NCBI GenBank assembly: GCA_039519185.1
Contig: CM076848.1
Location: 60,104,778 to 60,168,777, forward strand
Source: Astragalus membranaceus
Lineage: Eukaryota > Streptophyta > Magnoliopsida > Fabales > Fabaceae
DNA length: 64,000 nt
Direction: 5' to 3'
Shown one piece after another: positions 19,399 to 28,851 of the stretch. Under the pieces are notes generated by a model. It ran no database searches. It was not told the DNA's origin and saw only the letters and a list, made by a program, of their open reading frames with translations. The first letter of the stretch is position 1; each line of letters begins with the position of its first letter. Made by a program: the position numbers and the translations under genes.

Positions 19399-20777
19399 TT
19401 CAAATATGGCTTGCTCACCATTAGTTCATTAGAGTGTGATGAAATTGTTAAATGGAGTTCAAGGGAAATATTGTGTGATACATCAAGTGGAGTCCTTGCC
19501 TTGCTAGAAAATAGTGGACCTGTCTATAACGGATTTCAAGATCAGCTGGGGGTGTATTAATTCATGTGCAAGCTCATGAAAGTTGAAACTTGTTCTCTTA
19601 CTTGTGCTTATGAGCAACTGGCATTGCTTAACTTGTGCTTCAAATTTGGTGATGTGGAGGATACACGTCAGATAATTTGTGCATTATCTTTGTACATAAC
19701 AAAGCTGACACAACAATACTTGAATGAGCTAGCTAAGTCAATTGAAAAGAATTATGTTAATTAATGTTGCTTTGATTGAAAATCTCCTACAACTATCTAA
19801 TGTGACACGGGAACCAATGAACCATATCAGGTCCACTTTTTGAGCTCCATGAATGTTCTTTCTCTTGACCATGCGAAGAGGGTGCTACTTTTACTCTCCC
19901 AACACTAGTTATAATGTGAAGCGACGTGAATACAACTTAGCTAGTATTATTGAAGCTTGTGTGCAATTGGTTGGTGTACTAATCAATGGGGCAATGAAGC
20001 TAGTAGAGCTACTGCATTCAAATCCTGAGTGTGTTATTTTGCACTTCCTTTCTCATATTAAGAAAATGACTCAAAGTGGAAGTTTCTCTTTCAGCATTGG
20101 TAATGAGGTTGCTTTTGTTGTGGATCTTGCTTCAAATGCAATGCTGCATAGGGGGCATATTTTTCTTGATATCACATCTCAACAGAGAGGCTTAAAGGAT
20201 CTTCTGCAACAGGCCCAATTATCTTTGTATGCGCTTTTGGGGATGTTTTGCCTTCAATATCTCTTGATATGGTCAACTCATTGTTAAGGGAATGGTTATT
20301 CAACCCAAGTTCCACTAAAGATGTTGCAGTTGGAACTATTTTGATGAGGCCAGCCCCACTTTCACTAGTTTTGGAGAAAACTCTTGGTATTGGCACCATA
20401 ATTGATAATTTTTTCTTCCTTAATGTCCCAACATGTGTTGTTACTGTTGGTGCTTGTTATTAAAAACAACGTTAATTCTGCTGCAAATTGGTTAGCTGCT
20501 CTGTTGAAACAATTCTATTATGCATCTCACCATGTGGGGATCAAGCAACAAACATTCCTGCCAACTACCCGCAAGAATTGGGATCCAGGTGAGGCTGGTT
20601 GTTTTACACATACAAAAGGGTCCTTACAATTTAAGCAATGGGATCCAGGAGGATGTTCTCTAGTCTATTGGAAAGTTACACTTCAGATGAAGGCCACTTG
20701 GATTGAGACTATTATCACCCAAAAGCATGGTCTAACTCCAACCTTGAGGACAAGGTTGATTTTAATGGGGGCGGTAA
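19399..20777 (+). pseudogene. Unrecognised coding-like remnants, 3' part of the host LTR element
   Basis: Several short frames (19399-19560, 19564-19764, 19853-20287, 20248-20463, 20402-20782) overlap in different phases. This looks like one coding region broken by frameshifts. Readable pieces include VAFVVDLASNAMLHRGHIFLD and LLREWLFNPSSTKDVAVGTI. I cannot name a family. The region ends with LEDKVDFNGGGNV just before the 3' LTR, a tail typical of old gypsy coding ends. Confidence 0.4.
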
Positions 20778-20873
20778 TGTAATGATCCAATTAGCAAAAA
20801 CATGTCAAATTAGCAAGTGGAGGATAGTGGTCGTAACAATAAGTAAAAAATGGGGGTGTGTGTAGTAAAAACA

Positions 20874-20948
<75 letters not shown>
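20778..20948 (+). repeat. 3' LTR of the host element, first half
   Basis: It matches 14245-14395 and stops in the (TA)n tract where the copia element is inserted. The second half is 25820-26111. Confidence 0.85.
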
Positions 20949-20949
<1 letters not shown>

Positions 20950-21187
20950 AAAATTATGAAAGAGTTCTGTGTCTTATTCACATCCAAAGTGCAGTCATAT
21001 ATACTAGTATACACGGTATATGCTAGCTGTTAGCATTTAGAATTCCTAAACATATGCCTATAATATCTCCCAAGACTATGCCTATAAACTCTCCCTTGAC
21101 AGCTTGGTCAAAGGTACAGCAAATCAAATGGATAATAAATAACATATAATACAATTTCCTATTACTAACAGATATTGTTTCTTATTA
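20949..21187 (-). repeat. 3' LTR of the copia element
   Basis: 239 bp. Compared with the 5' copy it lacks 5 bp near 21127. Confidence 0.88.
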
Positions 21188-21194
21188 CCCCCCC

Positions 21195-22941
21195 TCAAGT
21201 TGGTGCATGTGGAGTCCAAATGCCCAACTTGCCAAGTAAAGCATGAAACTGTCCTCGCCCCAAAGCTTTGGTAAATGTATCCGCAAGTTGTGAATGAGTG
21301 GGAACATAAGATGGTTGCAAATTGCAACGGGCAATCTCATCACGGATAAAGTGACAGTCTATGTCGATATGCTTTGTTCGTTCATGAAAGACGGGATTCT
21401 TGGCAATATGTAATGCGGCTTGACTGTCACAGTAAAGTTGTATCGGAACGGAATGAGTGACCCCAAGGCTTGAGAGGACACCCTTAATCCATTTCAGTTC
21501 ACATGTGGTACTAGCCATTGAACGATACTCAGCTTCCGCAGACGAACGAGCCACCGTATGTTGTTTTTTCGTCTTCCAAGATATGGGAGAGTTGCCCAAA
21601 AAAAACAATCCAACCCGTAAGTGATCTACGAGTAAGAGGGCATGTTGCCCAGTCAGAGTCACACCATCCAGAAAGTTGAAGATCACAATGACTATCCAAT
21701 AGGATCCCTTGTCCAGGATTTCCTTTGAGGTATCTAACCACTCGTAAAGCAGCTTCCCAGTGTTCCATTTGCGGTTGCTGCATGAACTGGGACAACACAT
21801 GGACGCAGTATGATAGTTCAGGTCGGGTGAAACAAAGATAAATGAGGCGTCCCACCAACCGGCGATAGCGGTCCGGATTAGCAAGAAGCTCACCATTAGC
21901 AGGACCGAGATGATGGTTTTGTTCTAGGGGGGTACTTGCAGGTTTCGCAGCAAGCAATCCAGCTTCACTAATAATATCTAGAGCATATTTTCTTTGACAA
22001 AGAAAAATACCTGCAGGGGATCTAGCAACTTCCACCCCTAGGAAGTATTTCAATTTTCCCAAATCTTTCATATGGAAGCATCTGCTCAAGTAGTGTTTGA
22101 ATTGCTGTATAGAATCTTGGTCATTGCCACATATAATCAAATCATCAACATAAACTAGAACCACCAGCTGTATGTCTTTATCATGTAGTGTGAACAAAGA
22201 ATAATCCGAGTAGGATCTCTCGAAACCATACTTTTGGAGGGCCGAAGACAGTTTCGCAAACCAACAACGTGGGGCTTGTTTCAGGCCATATAATGACTTG
22301 CGAAGTTTACAAACCATACCTGATTGATATGAGCGGAAACCCGGAGGAAATTTCATAAAGACCTCTTCTTGCAAATCACCATGTAGGAATGCGTTGTGTA
22401 CGTCCATTTGGTGGAGTTCCCAACTCTTTGCAGCAGCAACTGCTAGAACAGTTCGAACAGTGACCATTTTTGCCACTGGAGCGAAAGTTTCGTTATAGTC
22501 GATGCCTTCAACTTGATGGTTTCCAAGAATAACCAGTCGAGCTTTAAACCGTTCTATGGTTCCATCCGCATGATGCTTGATTTTATAGACCCATTTGCAT
22601 CCCAATGCCTTTTTATCCCTCGGAAGTGGACACACCATCCATGTATTATTATCTTCAAGTGCTTGTATTTCTTCTTGCATTGCGGAGCGCCATCTGCTAT
22701 CTTTTACCGCTTCTGCAAATGTGACAAGCTCTTTCTCCACCGTCACCGATGCAAGAAACCTGCGATGCTGCAGTGAAAATTTGTCACAGTTAGCATAATG
22801 AGCAATAGGATACAACACATTTGATTCCTGCTGTGGAGTAGGTGAACGAGTAGATAGGCTCCTTGATGTTTGCACCGTATTGGTCACGTAATCTCGAAGT
22901 TTTACGGAGGGAATCCTATCGCGCTTGCCTCGTCCAAACAA
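21195..22941 (-). pseudogene. copia reverse transcriptase and RNase H (frameshifted)
   Basis: The RT frame (22941-21529) opens with the acidic linker and then WVYKIKHHADGTIERFKARLV, MDVHNAFLHGDL and the catalytic VYVDDLI near residue 265. A frameshift in a run of eight T (minus strand, near 21600) moves to the RNase H frame (to 21195), with SSAEAEYRSMA, LYCDSQAALHIAKNP, KHIDIDCHFIRD and the C-terminal LADTFTKAL. All core catalytic residues of both domains are present. RT copies element RNA into DNA, and RNase H removes the template. Confidence 0.9.
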
Positions 22942-23029
22942 CTCCTCATTTTCTGGTGTTGCATCTTCATTTTCTGATTGTGTAGAAGTTGCAGCAAGTT
23001 CACCTTGTGTGCTTTCAACATGTTGTGAA

Positions 23030-25573
23030 TCATTTAAGCTGGTACCCCCCCCCCCTTACACCAGCATGTATCTCATTACTTGGCAGCTCAATGGTCGAGA
23101 GGTCAACACTCTCAGTGTCAAAAGTGACTTCTTCATTCAACATGGTTGTTGGCTCACTGCTGGATGTTGCAGTAGCCACTGCAAAAGGAAATTCAGCTTC
23201 AAAAAAATCAACATCTCTTGATACAAAATAGGTGTTAGTGTCCAAGTCAAATAGTTTCCATCCTTTCTTGCCATTTGGGTAGGCCACAAACACACACTTC
23301 TTACTTCTGGAAGCAAATTTGTCTCCCTTCCTTCCTTGATTATGAGCATAACAGAGAGACCCAAATACTCTAAGTTGGTCATAAGATGGTGGTTTTCCAT
23401 TTAAGACCTCATAAGGAGATTTTCCATTTAACAATGGCGTTGGTGTTCTATTTATCAAATATCCAGCAGTTAATACACATTCACCCCAAAAAGAAATAGG
23501 GAGATTACCTTGGAATCTCAATGCCCGAGCCACATTGAGTATGTGTCTATGTTTTCTTTCAACTCGCCCATTTTGTTGAGGCGTTCCGGTACAAGACGTT
23601 TGAAACACGATTCCGCGTTCAAGGAATTGTGTCTTTAAACAAGTAAATTCTGTTCCGTTATCGCTTCGAATCACTTTAACTTGCTTTTCATATTTCCTTT
23701 CTATTAATGTAATAAAATTCATCAAGGCACGAGGAGCTTCCTTTTTATCTAGCAACAAAAATATCCAAACTGCTCGAGAATAATCATCCACTATAGTTAA
23801 AAAATAATAAGCACCACAAGAAGAAGGAGTTTTATAGGGTCCCCACAAGTCACAGTGAACCAAATCAAATACACTAGTAGCTTTGTGATTGCTTAAAGGA
23901 AAACTATCTCTAGTTTGTTTAGCCCTTTGGCACACATCACAAGCTTTATTTTCATAACCATTATTCTTGCTACTAATATTTGAAACTAACTCAGTAATCT
24001 TCAAAGAAGGATGTCCCATTCGCCTATGCCAAAGATCAAGTGACATCTCACCACCAACCTTGAAAGCATTCTCTTGACGAATTCCTCTGTAGTAAAAGAG
24101 CCCACCTATTCGTTCACCTAGTCCAATCAGCATCCTCGAAGTGCGGTCCTGCATCACACAAAAAGGTTTATCAAGTTGCACTATACAGTTTGTCTCATCC
24201 ATCAATTGGGACACAGATATCAAGTTGCAATTTAATTTAGGCACATATAACACATTGCTTATTTTCAGCCCTCCTTCAAGAGTTGCTGTCCCCTCCTTAG
24301 TTGCAAGGACTTTTTGTCCATCTGGAAGTCCCACAGGGCATGCTTGTACACTCTTCAATTCTTGAAGTAATTTCAAGCTACCTGTCATGTGATTGGAAGC
24401 CCCTGTATCAATGATCCAAGTTTCATTACCTGTCATTCTTTCACTAGTATTTGCCTTCTGGCTATTTAGAATCTCCACCAATGTTTGCCATTGCTCTTTG
24501 CTCAATCCTGTCAGCCCTTCTTTGTCTATTTCTGTCGCTGACTCAGGTGCTCTTCCCGCAGCTGCTACGGCAGCATTTGCTCGCACACCCATACCTCTGC
24601 CGCGTCCAGAGTTTGCACCACGGCCATGTTGTTGTCCTTTCATCCGAGCAGACCCCTTTGCTTCATGGCGTGGCCTCTCACCCCACCAATCTGGATATCC
24701 AACAAGTTGAAAGCAACTCATAGTGTCATGTCCTGTCCGGTTGCAGTTTGAACAGAATATCCCTTTGTCTTTAGTGTCTCCACGACCTCTCATCCTTCCA
24801 CCAGTTTGCACAGATAGTCCAACAATCTCTGTTCGCTCATCTTTGGTTCTAGCAATGACCTTCACACGCTCTTCTTGTATCAAGGTGGCATAAACTCTAT
24901 TCAATGGTGGCAACGGATCGGTTGCAAGAAGATTCGAGCGAACCGTTCCATACAGCACATCGTCTAGTCCCATCAAAAATTGGTGTACCTTTTCTTCTTC
25001 CCTTCGTTTCTCTAACTTTGCCTTGATGTCACATTTGCACCCCTCACATGTGCATGTTGGTATTTGCTGGTAATTGCCTAGTTCATCCCACAACACCTTG
25101 AGCTTTCCATAGTAGTTCACCATGGTCATGCCTTCTTGTTTGCATTCGGCCAGCTCCGATTTCAGTTGTTGAATCCTCGACCCATTCACAACTGAGAACC
25201 TTTCTTTAATGTCGTCCCACAGTTCCTTTGCGTTCTCCATATAGGAAATAGTAGATCGCAGAGAAGCTTCGATGGTGTTTAAGATCCAAGACACCACCAT
25301 AGATTGCACAGTCCACCAGTCCTCCATTTCTGGTGATTCAGCATTTGGCTGCTTCACGGTGCCGTCCACGAACCCCCATTTGCGCCGCGCACGTAATGAG
25401 GTTCTCATGGCTTTTGCCCATTCTTCATAATTTTCACCCCTCATTTGAACTTGAGTGATTATGCTTCCTGGGTTGTCATTTGAGTTCAGATCATATGGAG
25501 ATGGTGTCTTCCTCACCATCTCAGATTTTTCCACAGATTTCTCTTTCTCAGAACCTGGTTGCTCTGATACCAT
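23030..25573 (-). pseudogene. copia Gag-protease-integrase (upstream part of a frameshifted polyprotein)
   Basis: 847 codons. The ATG overlaps the primer-binding site (ATGGTATCAGAGC reads M-V-S-E), so there is no leader. Gag core at residues about 25-240 (NYEEWAKAMRTSL), CCHC knuckle CSNCNRTGHDTMSC near 274-287, retropepsin WIIDTGASNHMTG near 387, GAG-pre-integrase LWHRRMGHPS near 510, zinc CDVCQRAK near 540, and integrase D, D, E in HCDLWGPY, RSDNGTEF and NGRVERKHRH. The frame is lost at 23041-23055 in a run of about 12 G (minus strand), just before RT. Otherwise intact. Confidence 0.92.
25561..25572 (-). other. Primer-binding site of the copia element
   Basis: A perfect TGGTATCAGAGC on the minus strand (initiator-Met tRNA), three bases from the LTR. 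Confidence 0.88.
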
Positions 25574-25575
25574 AT

Positions 25576-25814
25576 TGAAATTATGAAAGAGTTCTGTGTC
25601 TTATTCACATCCAAAGTGCAGTCATATATACTAGTATACACGGTATATGCTAGCTGTTAGCATTTAGAATTCCTAAACATATGCCTATAATATCTCCCAA
25701 GACTATGCCTATAAACTCTCCCTTGACAGCTTGGTCAAAGGTACAGCAAATCAACATTAATGGATAATAAATAACATATAATACAATTTCCTATTACTAA
25801 CAGATATTGTTTCT

Positions 25815-25819
<5 letters not shown>
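25576..25819 (-). repeat. 5' LTR of the copia element
   Basis: 244 bp, ending TTTCA on the minus strand before the PBS. Confidence 0.88.
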
Positions 25820-25891
<72 letters not shown>

Positions 25892-26111
25892 ATGTAATTG
25901 ATGGGAAGGGGTAGGATTAGGAAATTAGTGATGAAATTCTTCTTCTTCCTCTCGGTCGTCTCTTCCCTCTGCTATTCTCTTCTTGGACTTCCCTTCCAAC
26001 TCCTTGTAATTGTCAAATTCTAGCACACTTCTATTGGATTAATATGAATAGATTTCTGGATTCTCTCTCTTGTGTGTATAATTTCTTGTAATACATATTA
26101 GGGTTGTTACA
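25820..26111 (+). repeat. 3' LTR of the host element, second half
   Basis: It resumes with (TA)n and matches 14396-14626, ending GGTTGTTACA. Confidence 0.85.
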
Positions 26112-26200
26112 ACTGATTTTGCGACTATGTCATGGCTAGTTTTAGCGATCAATATATCGACTGATTTTGCGAATAAATATAACAAGGTTTGCTAATGCGA
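26112..26200. repeat. CACTA-like subterminal repeats, right part
   Basis: ACTGATTTTGCGACTATGT (26112-26130) repeats exactly the sequence left of the LTR element at 14229-14247. More GCGATC/CGACTGATTTTGCG motifs follow to about 26195. Confidence 0.6.
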
Positions 26201-26700
26201 TTTCTTTATCAATTTAGTGAAAAAAATAATTAACTTGTAACCTTTTTTAATTACTAATTTAATTTCTAACATGTCAAAGGTTAAAAATATTTTTTATACT
26301 TGATTGATTCATGCTAATTTCTTTGCATAATAGAAACACTTCACTACATTAAAAACGTAATGTATTTGGTAAAAAAACCATAGTCATTTTAAACTAAATA
26401 CTACTTAATAAAGTAATTAGTTTTTAAGTCATAACAAAAGACATCAAATATTTAACTTTTTGCATCACTTTGTCCCTCTGAATGAGACTCTTCATTATCT
26501 TCATCATCCAGCTCTTTATTAACTTCATCGTCTAGCTCTTCATTAAATGGAGGTTGTTGAAACTTCACCATTTTCATCAATTGTTTTATCATATTATTAT
26601 TTTGCTCACATGTTTTCTTGAATAGCACAAAACCATAAACCGAAATGCAGCAGCAAACTTTCAAGATTAAATGTCAGAACCGAACCGAAATGCTGCAATC
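26201..26700 (-). other. AT-rich segment with a short acidic ORF
   Basis: A minus-strand ORF at 26452-26664 (70 codons) ends in an acidic tail (ELDDEVNKELDDEDNEESHSE). It could be the C-terminus of a decayed CACTA protein, given the neighbouring repeats, but no diagnostic motif is present. Little else is seen. Confidence 0.25.
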
Positions 26701-27344
26701 ATATTGAATTTCCGAAACTAAAACCTTAATCTACCAAACTTATAAAGCCATATTACACATAAAAATTATATAAAAATCCCTTAGAATATCAAACCATATT
26801 AAGCTGGAAAAAACAAAATTGCCCTAGCCACAATTCTGAATCCCCGAAACATATATACCAAACCACAAATAACCAGTGGCGGTCCCATAATACAAGAAAT
26901 TGTCAGACATAATCAAACTCAATATAATAAAATCAAATCCAAGCAAAATGTCCATATTAGACATCTCCTGAGTTTGCCACCTGTCCAAAATTTGGGGCAT
27001 TTTAGTCATTTTTGGGGTACAGGACAAAGAAAAGCAAAAAAAAGCAGAATTTGCAGCGCTTTTTCAGGAATTTTCCAGAAAAAACAGCGCTTTCTTCAGC
27101 AGCGCTTTTTCAGAAAACAGTTTTTTTTTAAAATTTTAAAACTGTTTTCTTTTCCTTTTTTAAAATTGTTTTTTTATAAAAAAAAATTGTTTATTTTTTT
27201 TTAAAAAAATTTAAAACCGTTTTTAAAATTTATTTTTTTATAACCTTTTTTTAAAAAAAGTCTTTCTTCATAATATTAAAAATATTATTTAATTAATATT
27301 TTAAAATGTGTTTTTTAAAAAAAAGTCTTTTTTTCATCCTTTTT
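26701..27344. other. AT-rich spacer
   Basis: No gene is visible. Three copies of a CAGCGCTTTTTC motif lie between about 27052 and 27115, followed by long T/A runs. The small ORFs are compositional. Confidence 0.45.
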
Positions 27345-28427
27345 TTCCAACGGGATTGCCAATATGAGTGCCAACGACAGCAGCAATGAGAGCGCCAACG
27401 GGAGTACCGACTTTTTTTAGACTTTTTCCAACACAACTATTTTAAAAAAATTATTTTTTTATTTTTCTAATTTACTCAAACTACTAAAATCAATCAATTT
27501 AACCACCACTAATTGTAAAAAAAACCTTTTAGTCAAAAAAATATTGTAAAAAAACCCATACGTTTAACAAAATTTTAAAAAAAATTTCCAATAAACTAAA
27601 TTATCAAAAATCTAAATTATTAAATTCATATTATACTCAAAAATTAAATAATCTAAAATTTATTATTTACTATAATCTCTCTATTGGAACTACTAAAATT
27701 ACCAAATTAATCTCTCTATTAAAACTACTCATTCAATTTAACCACTACAAAATTACCAAATTACTAAAAATGAGTAAAATGCCAACAGCAGTGGCAACAG
27801 GAGGGCCAACGAGAGGGCCAATGGGAATGCAAACGGGAGAGCCAACGGAAATGCATATTTTACCTAAAATCTCATTTTCATTTTTCTTTATTTTTACTCA
27901 ATTATTAACATTATAAGAAATACCGACCTTTTTTAAAGTTTTTCAAACACAACTATTTTAATAAATTTGAAAATATAGCATTTTATCAAGTTTTTCCCTT
28001 TTTTTTATTATATTTTGCAACTTTCAACGTATTTATACAAAATTATAACAGATACAGTATCACCCGTGTGTCAGTTTTAATTATTTTTTTTAACCTGTTT
28101 TTAGAAAAAAAAAATTCATAATTTTTTTTCCAGTTTTTTATTTGTCATAACGAGAGCGTCAATGGGAGTGCCAACGGGAGAGCCAACGAGGATGCAAATG
28201 GGAGGGCCAACAGGGATGCATATTTTAGCTCTAATGTCCAAATACATTATTATGGATCAATGTAATTCTGATTGTCAACAGGGATGCATATTCCAATTTG
28301 AACTTCAAATCATACATTTTGGACATTATTCACAACTTATGAATATCTTCCAAATTACTATTATGACTTCATGGTAATACACCGACCATACAGTATCACC
28401 CGTGCGTATGCACTGGTAAAATACTAG
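27345..28427. repeat. Three clusters of a 12-bp repeat (GCCAACGGGAGN) in duplicated segments, ending in a Helitron terminus
   Basis: Clusters lie at about 27345-27410, 27778-27860 and 28150-28230. Each holds three to six 12-base units such as GCCAACGGGAGT. The second and third are followed by ATGCATATTTTA. A flanking segment with CACAACTATTTTAA recurs at about 27436 and 27946. CAGTATCACCCGTG occurs at about 28055 and again in the real Helitron end at 28391. The whole block looks like a segmentally duplicated Helitron 3' region. Confidence 0.6.
28398..28427 (+). other. Helitron 3' terminus: hairpin plus CTAG
   Basis: ACCCGTGC (28398-28405) / GCACTGGT (28410-28417) pair with one mismatch, then CTAG at 28424-28427. 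The 5' end of this Helitron was not located. Confidence 0.7.
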
Positions 28428-28654
28428 TCTAATCTAATCTAATCTAATATGTAGTTAAATTGAAATGCACCTATTGCTGGGAAACAGTTAGGATGACTCT
28501 TCTTCCAAAAAGGGTGTTATTAATAGATTAATTTAGTTTATTTATTTAAAGTTTGGTGGGCAATAACAACTATAGATGATTTGATTTTTTATTTTTTCTA
28601 CTCATATGCTTTGATATTGATTTGATTTTGGTTTAATAATATTCCAGCTCATTT

Positions 28655-28851
28655 CTTACAAGATATCATGAATTTCCATGTTTAGTTGCCTGCAAAAAGG
28701 TTTAAAGAAATAGACTTTTTTGTTAGTTTAGAGAGGGATTGATCTATTCTGAATATTGTTATTCACGTTGTAACCTCTCATCGTGTGGAACTCATTAAAG
28801 ATCTGAGTAGGAAGAATCCTCATCATGGTTTTGTTTATGGTGGCATGATCA
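28655..28851 (+). pseudogene. Possible captured exon, unrecognised
   Basis: An open-looking stretch (LPAKRFKEIDFFVSLERD, stop, then VELIKDLSRKNPHHGFVYGGMIR) ends in CAG|GTAATT, a plausible 5' splice site, and is preceded by a pyrimidine-rich tract. One in-frame TGA is present. The family is unknown. Confidence 0.3.

Larger units (their letters stand above)
20949..25819 (-). mobile_element. Ty1/copia LTR retrotransposon, nearly complete
   Basis: 4.87 kb on the minus strand. The 5' LTR is 25576-25819, the PBS 25561-25572, then gag, protease, integrase, RT and RNase H in copia order, a purine tract (minus strand TTGAGGGGGGG, at about 21188-21198), and the 3' LTR 20949-21187. The LTRs differ by a 5-bp indel and a few bases, including loss of the last CA (CA to TA) in the 3' copy. 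Two frameshifts, both in homopolymers, break the polyprotein. The element sits in the (TA)n of another LTR, so the target duplication is ambiguous. Confidence 0.92.
14245..26111 (+). mobile_element. Non-autonomous LTR retrotransposon carrying three nested insertions
   Basis: The 5' LTR is 14245-14626 (TGTAATGATCC...GGTTGTTACA). The 3' LTR begins at 20778 after the purine-rich AATGGGGGCGGTAA, is split by a copia element and ends at 26111. The interior starts TTGGTGCTTTCATTG. CTTGAGGACAAGGTTG before the 3' LTR is a sequence common near the 3' end of plant gypsy elements. No gag, protease, RT or integrase is visible. The coding-like DNA is of unknown origin. Inserted later were a minus-strand LTR element (15108-18339), a MITE (19217-19398) and a copia element (20949-25819). 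Without them it would be about 3.6 kb shorter than a normal gypsy element, so mobilisation must depend on another element. Confidence 0.75.

Noticed and set aside
26341..26360. CACTACATTAAAAA as a CACTA terminus
   Set aside because: A single occurrence without a matching opposite end or 3-bp target duplication; too weak to call.
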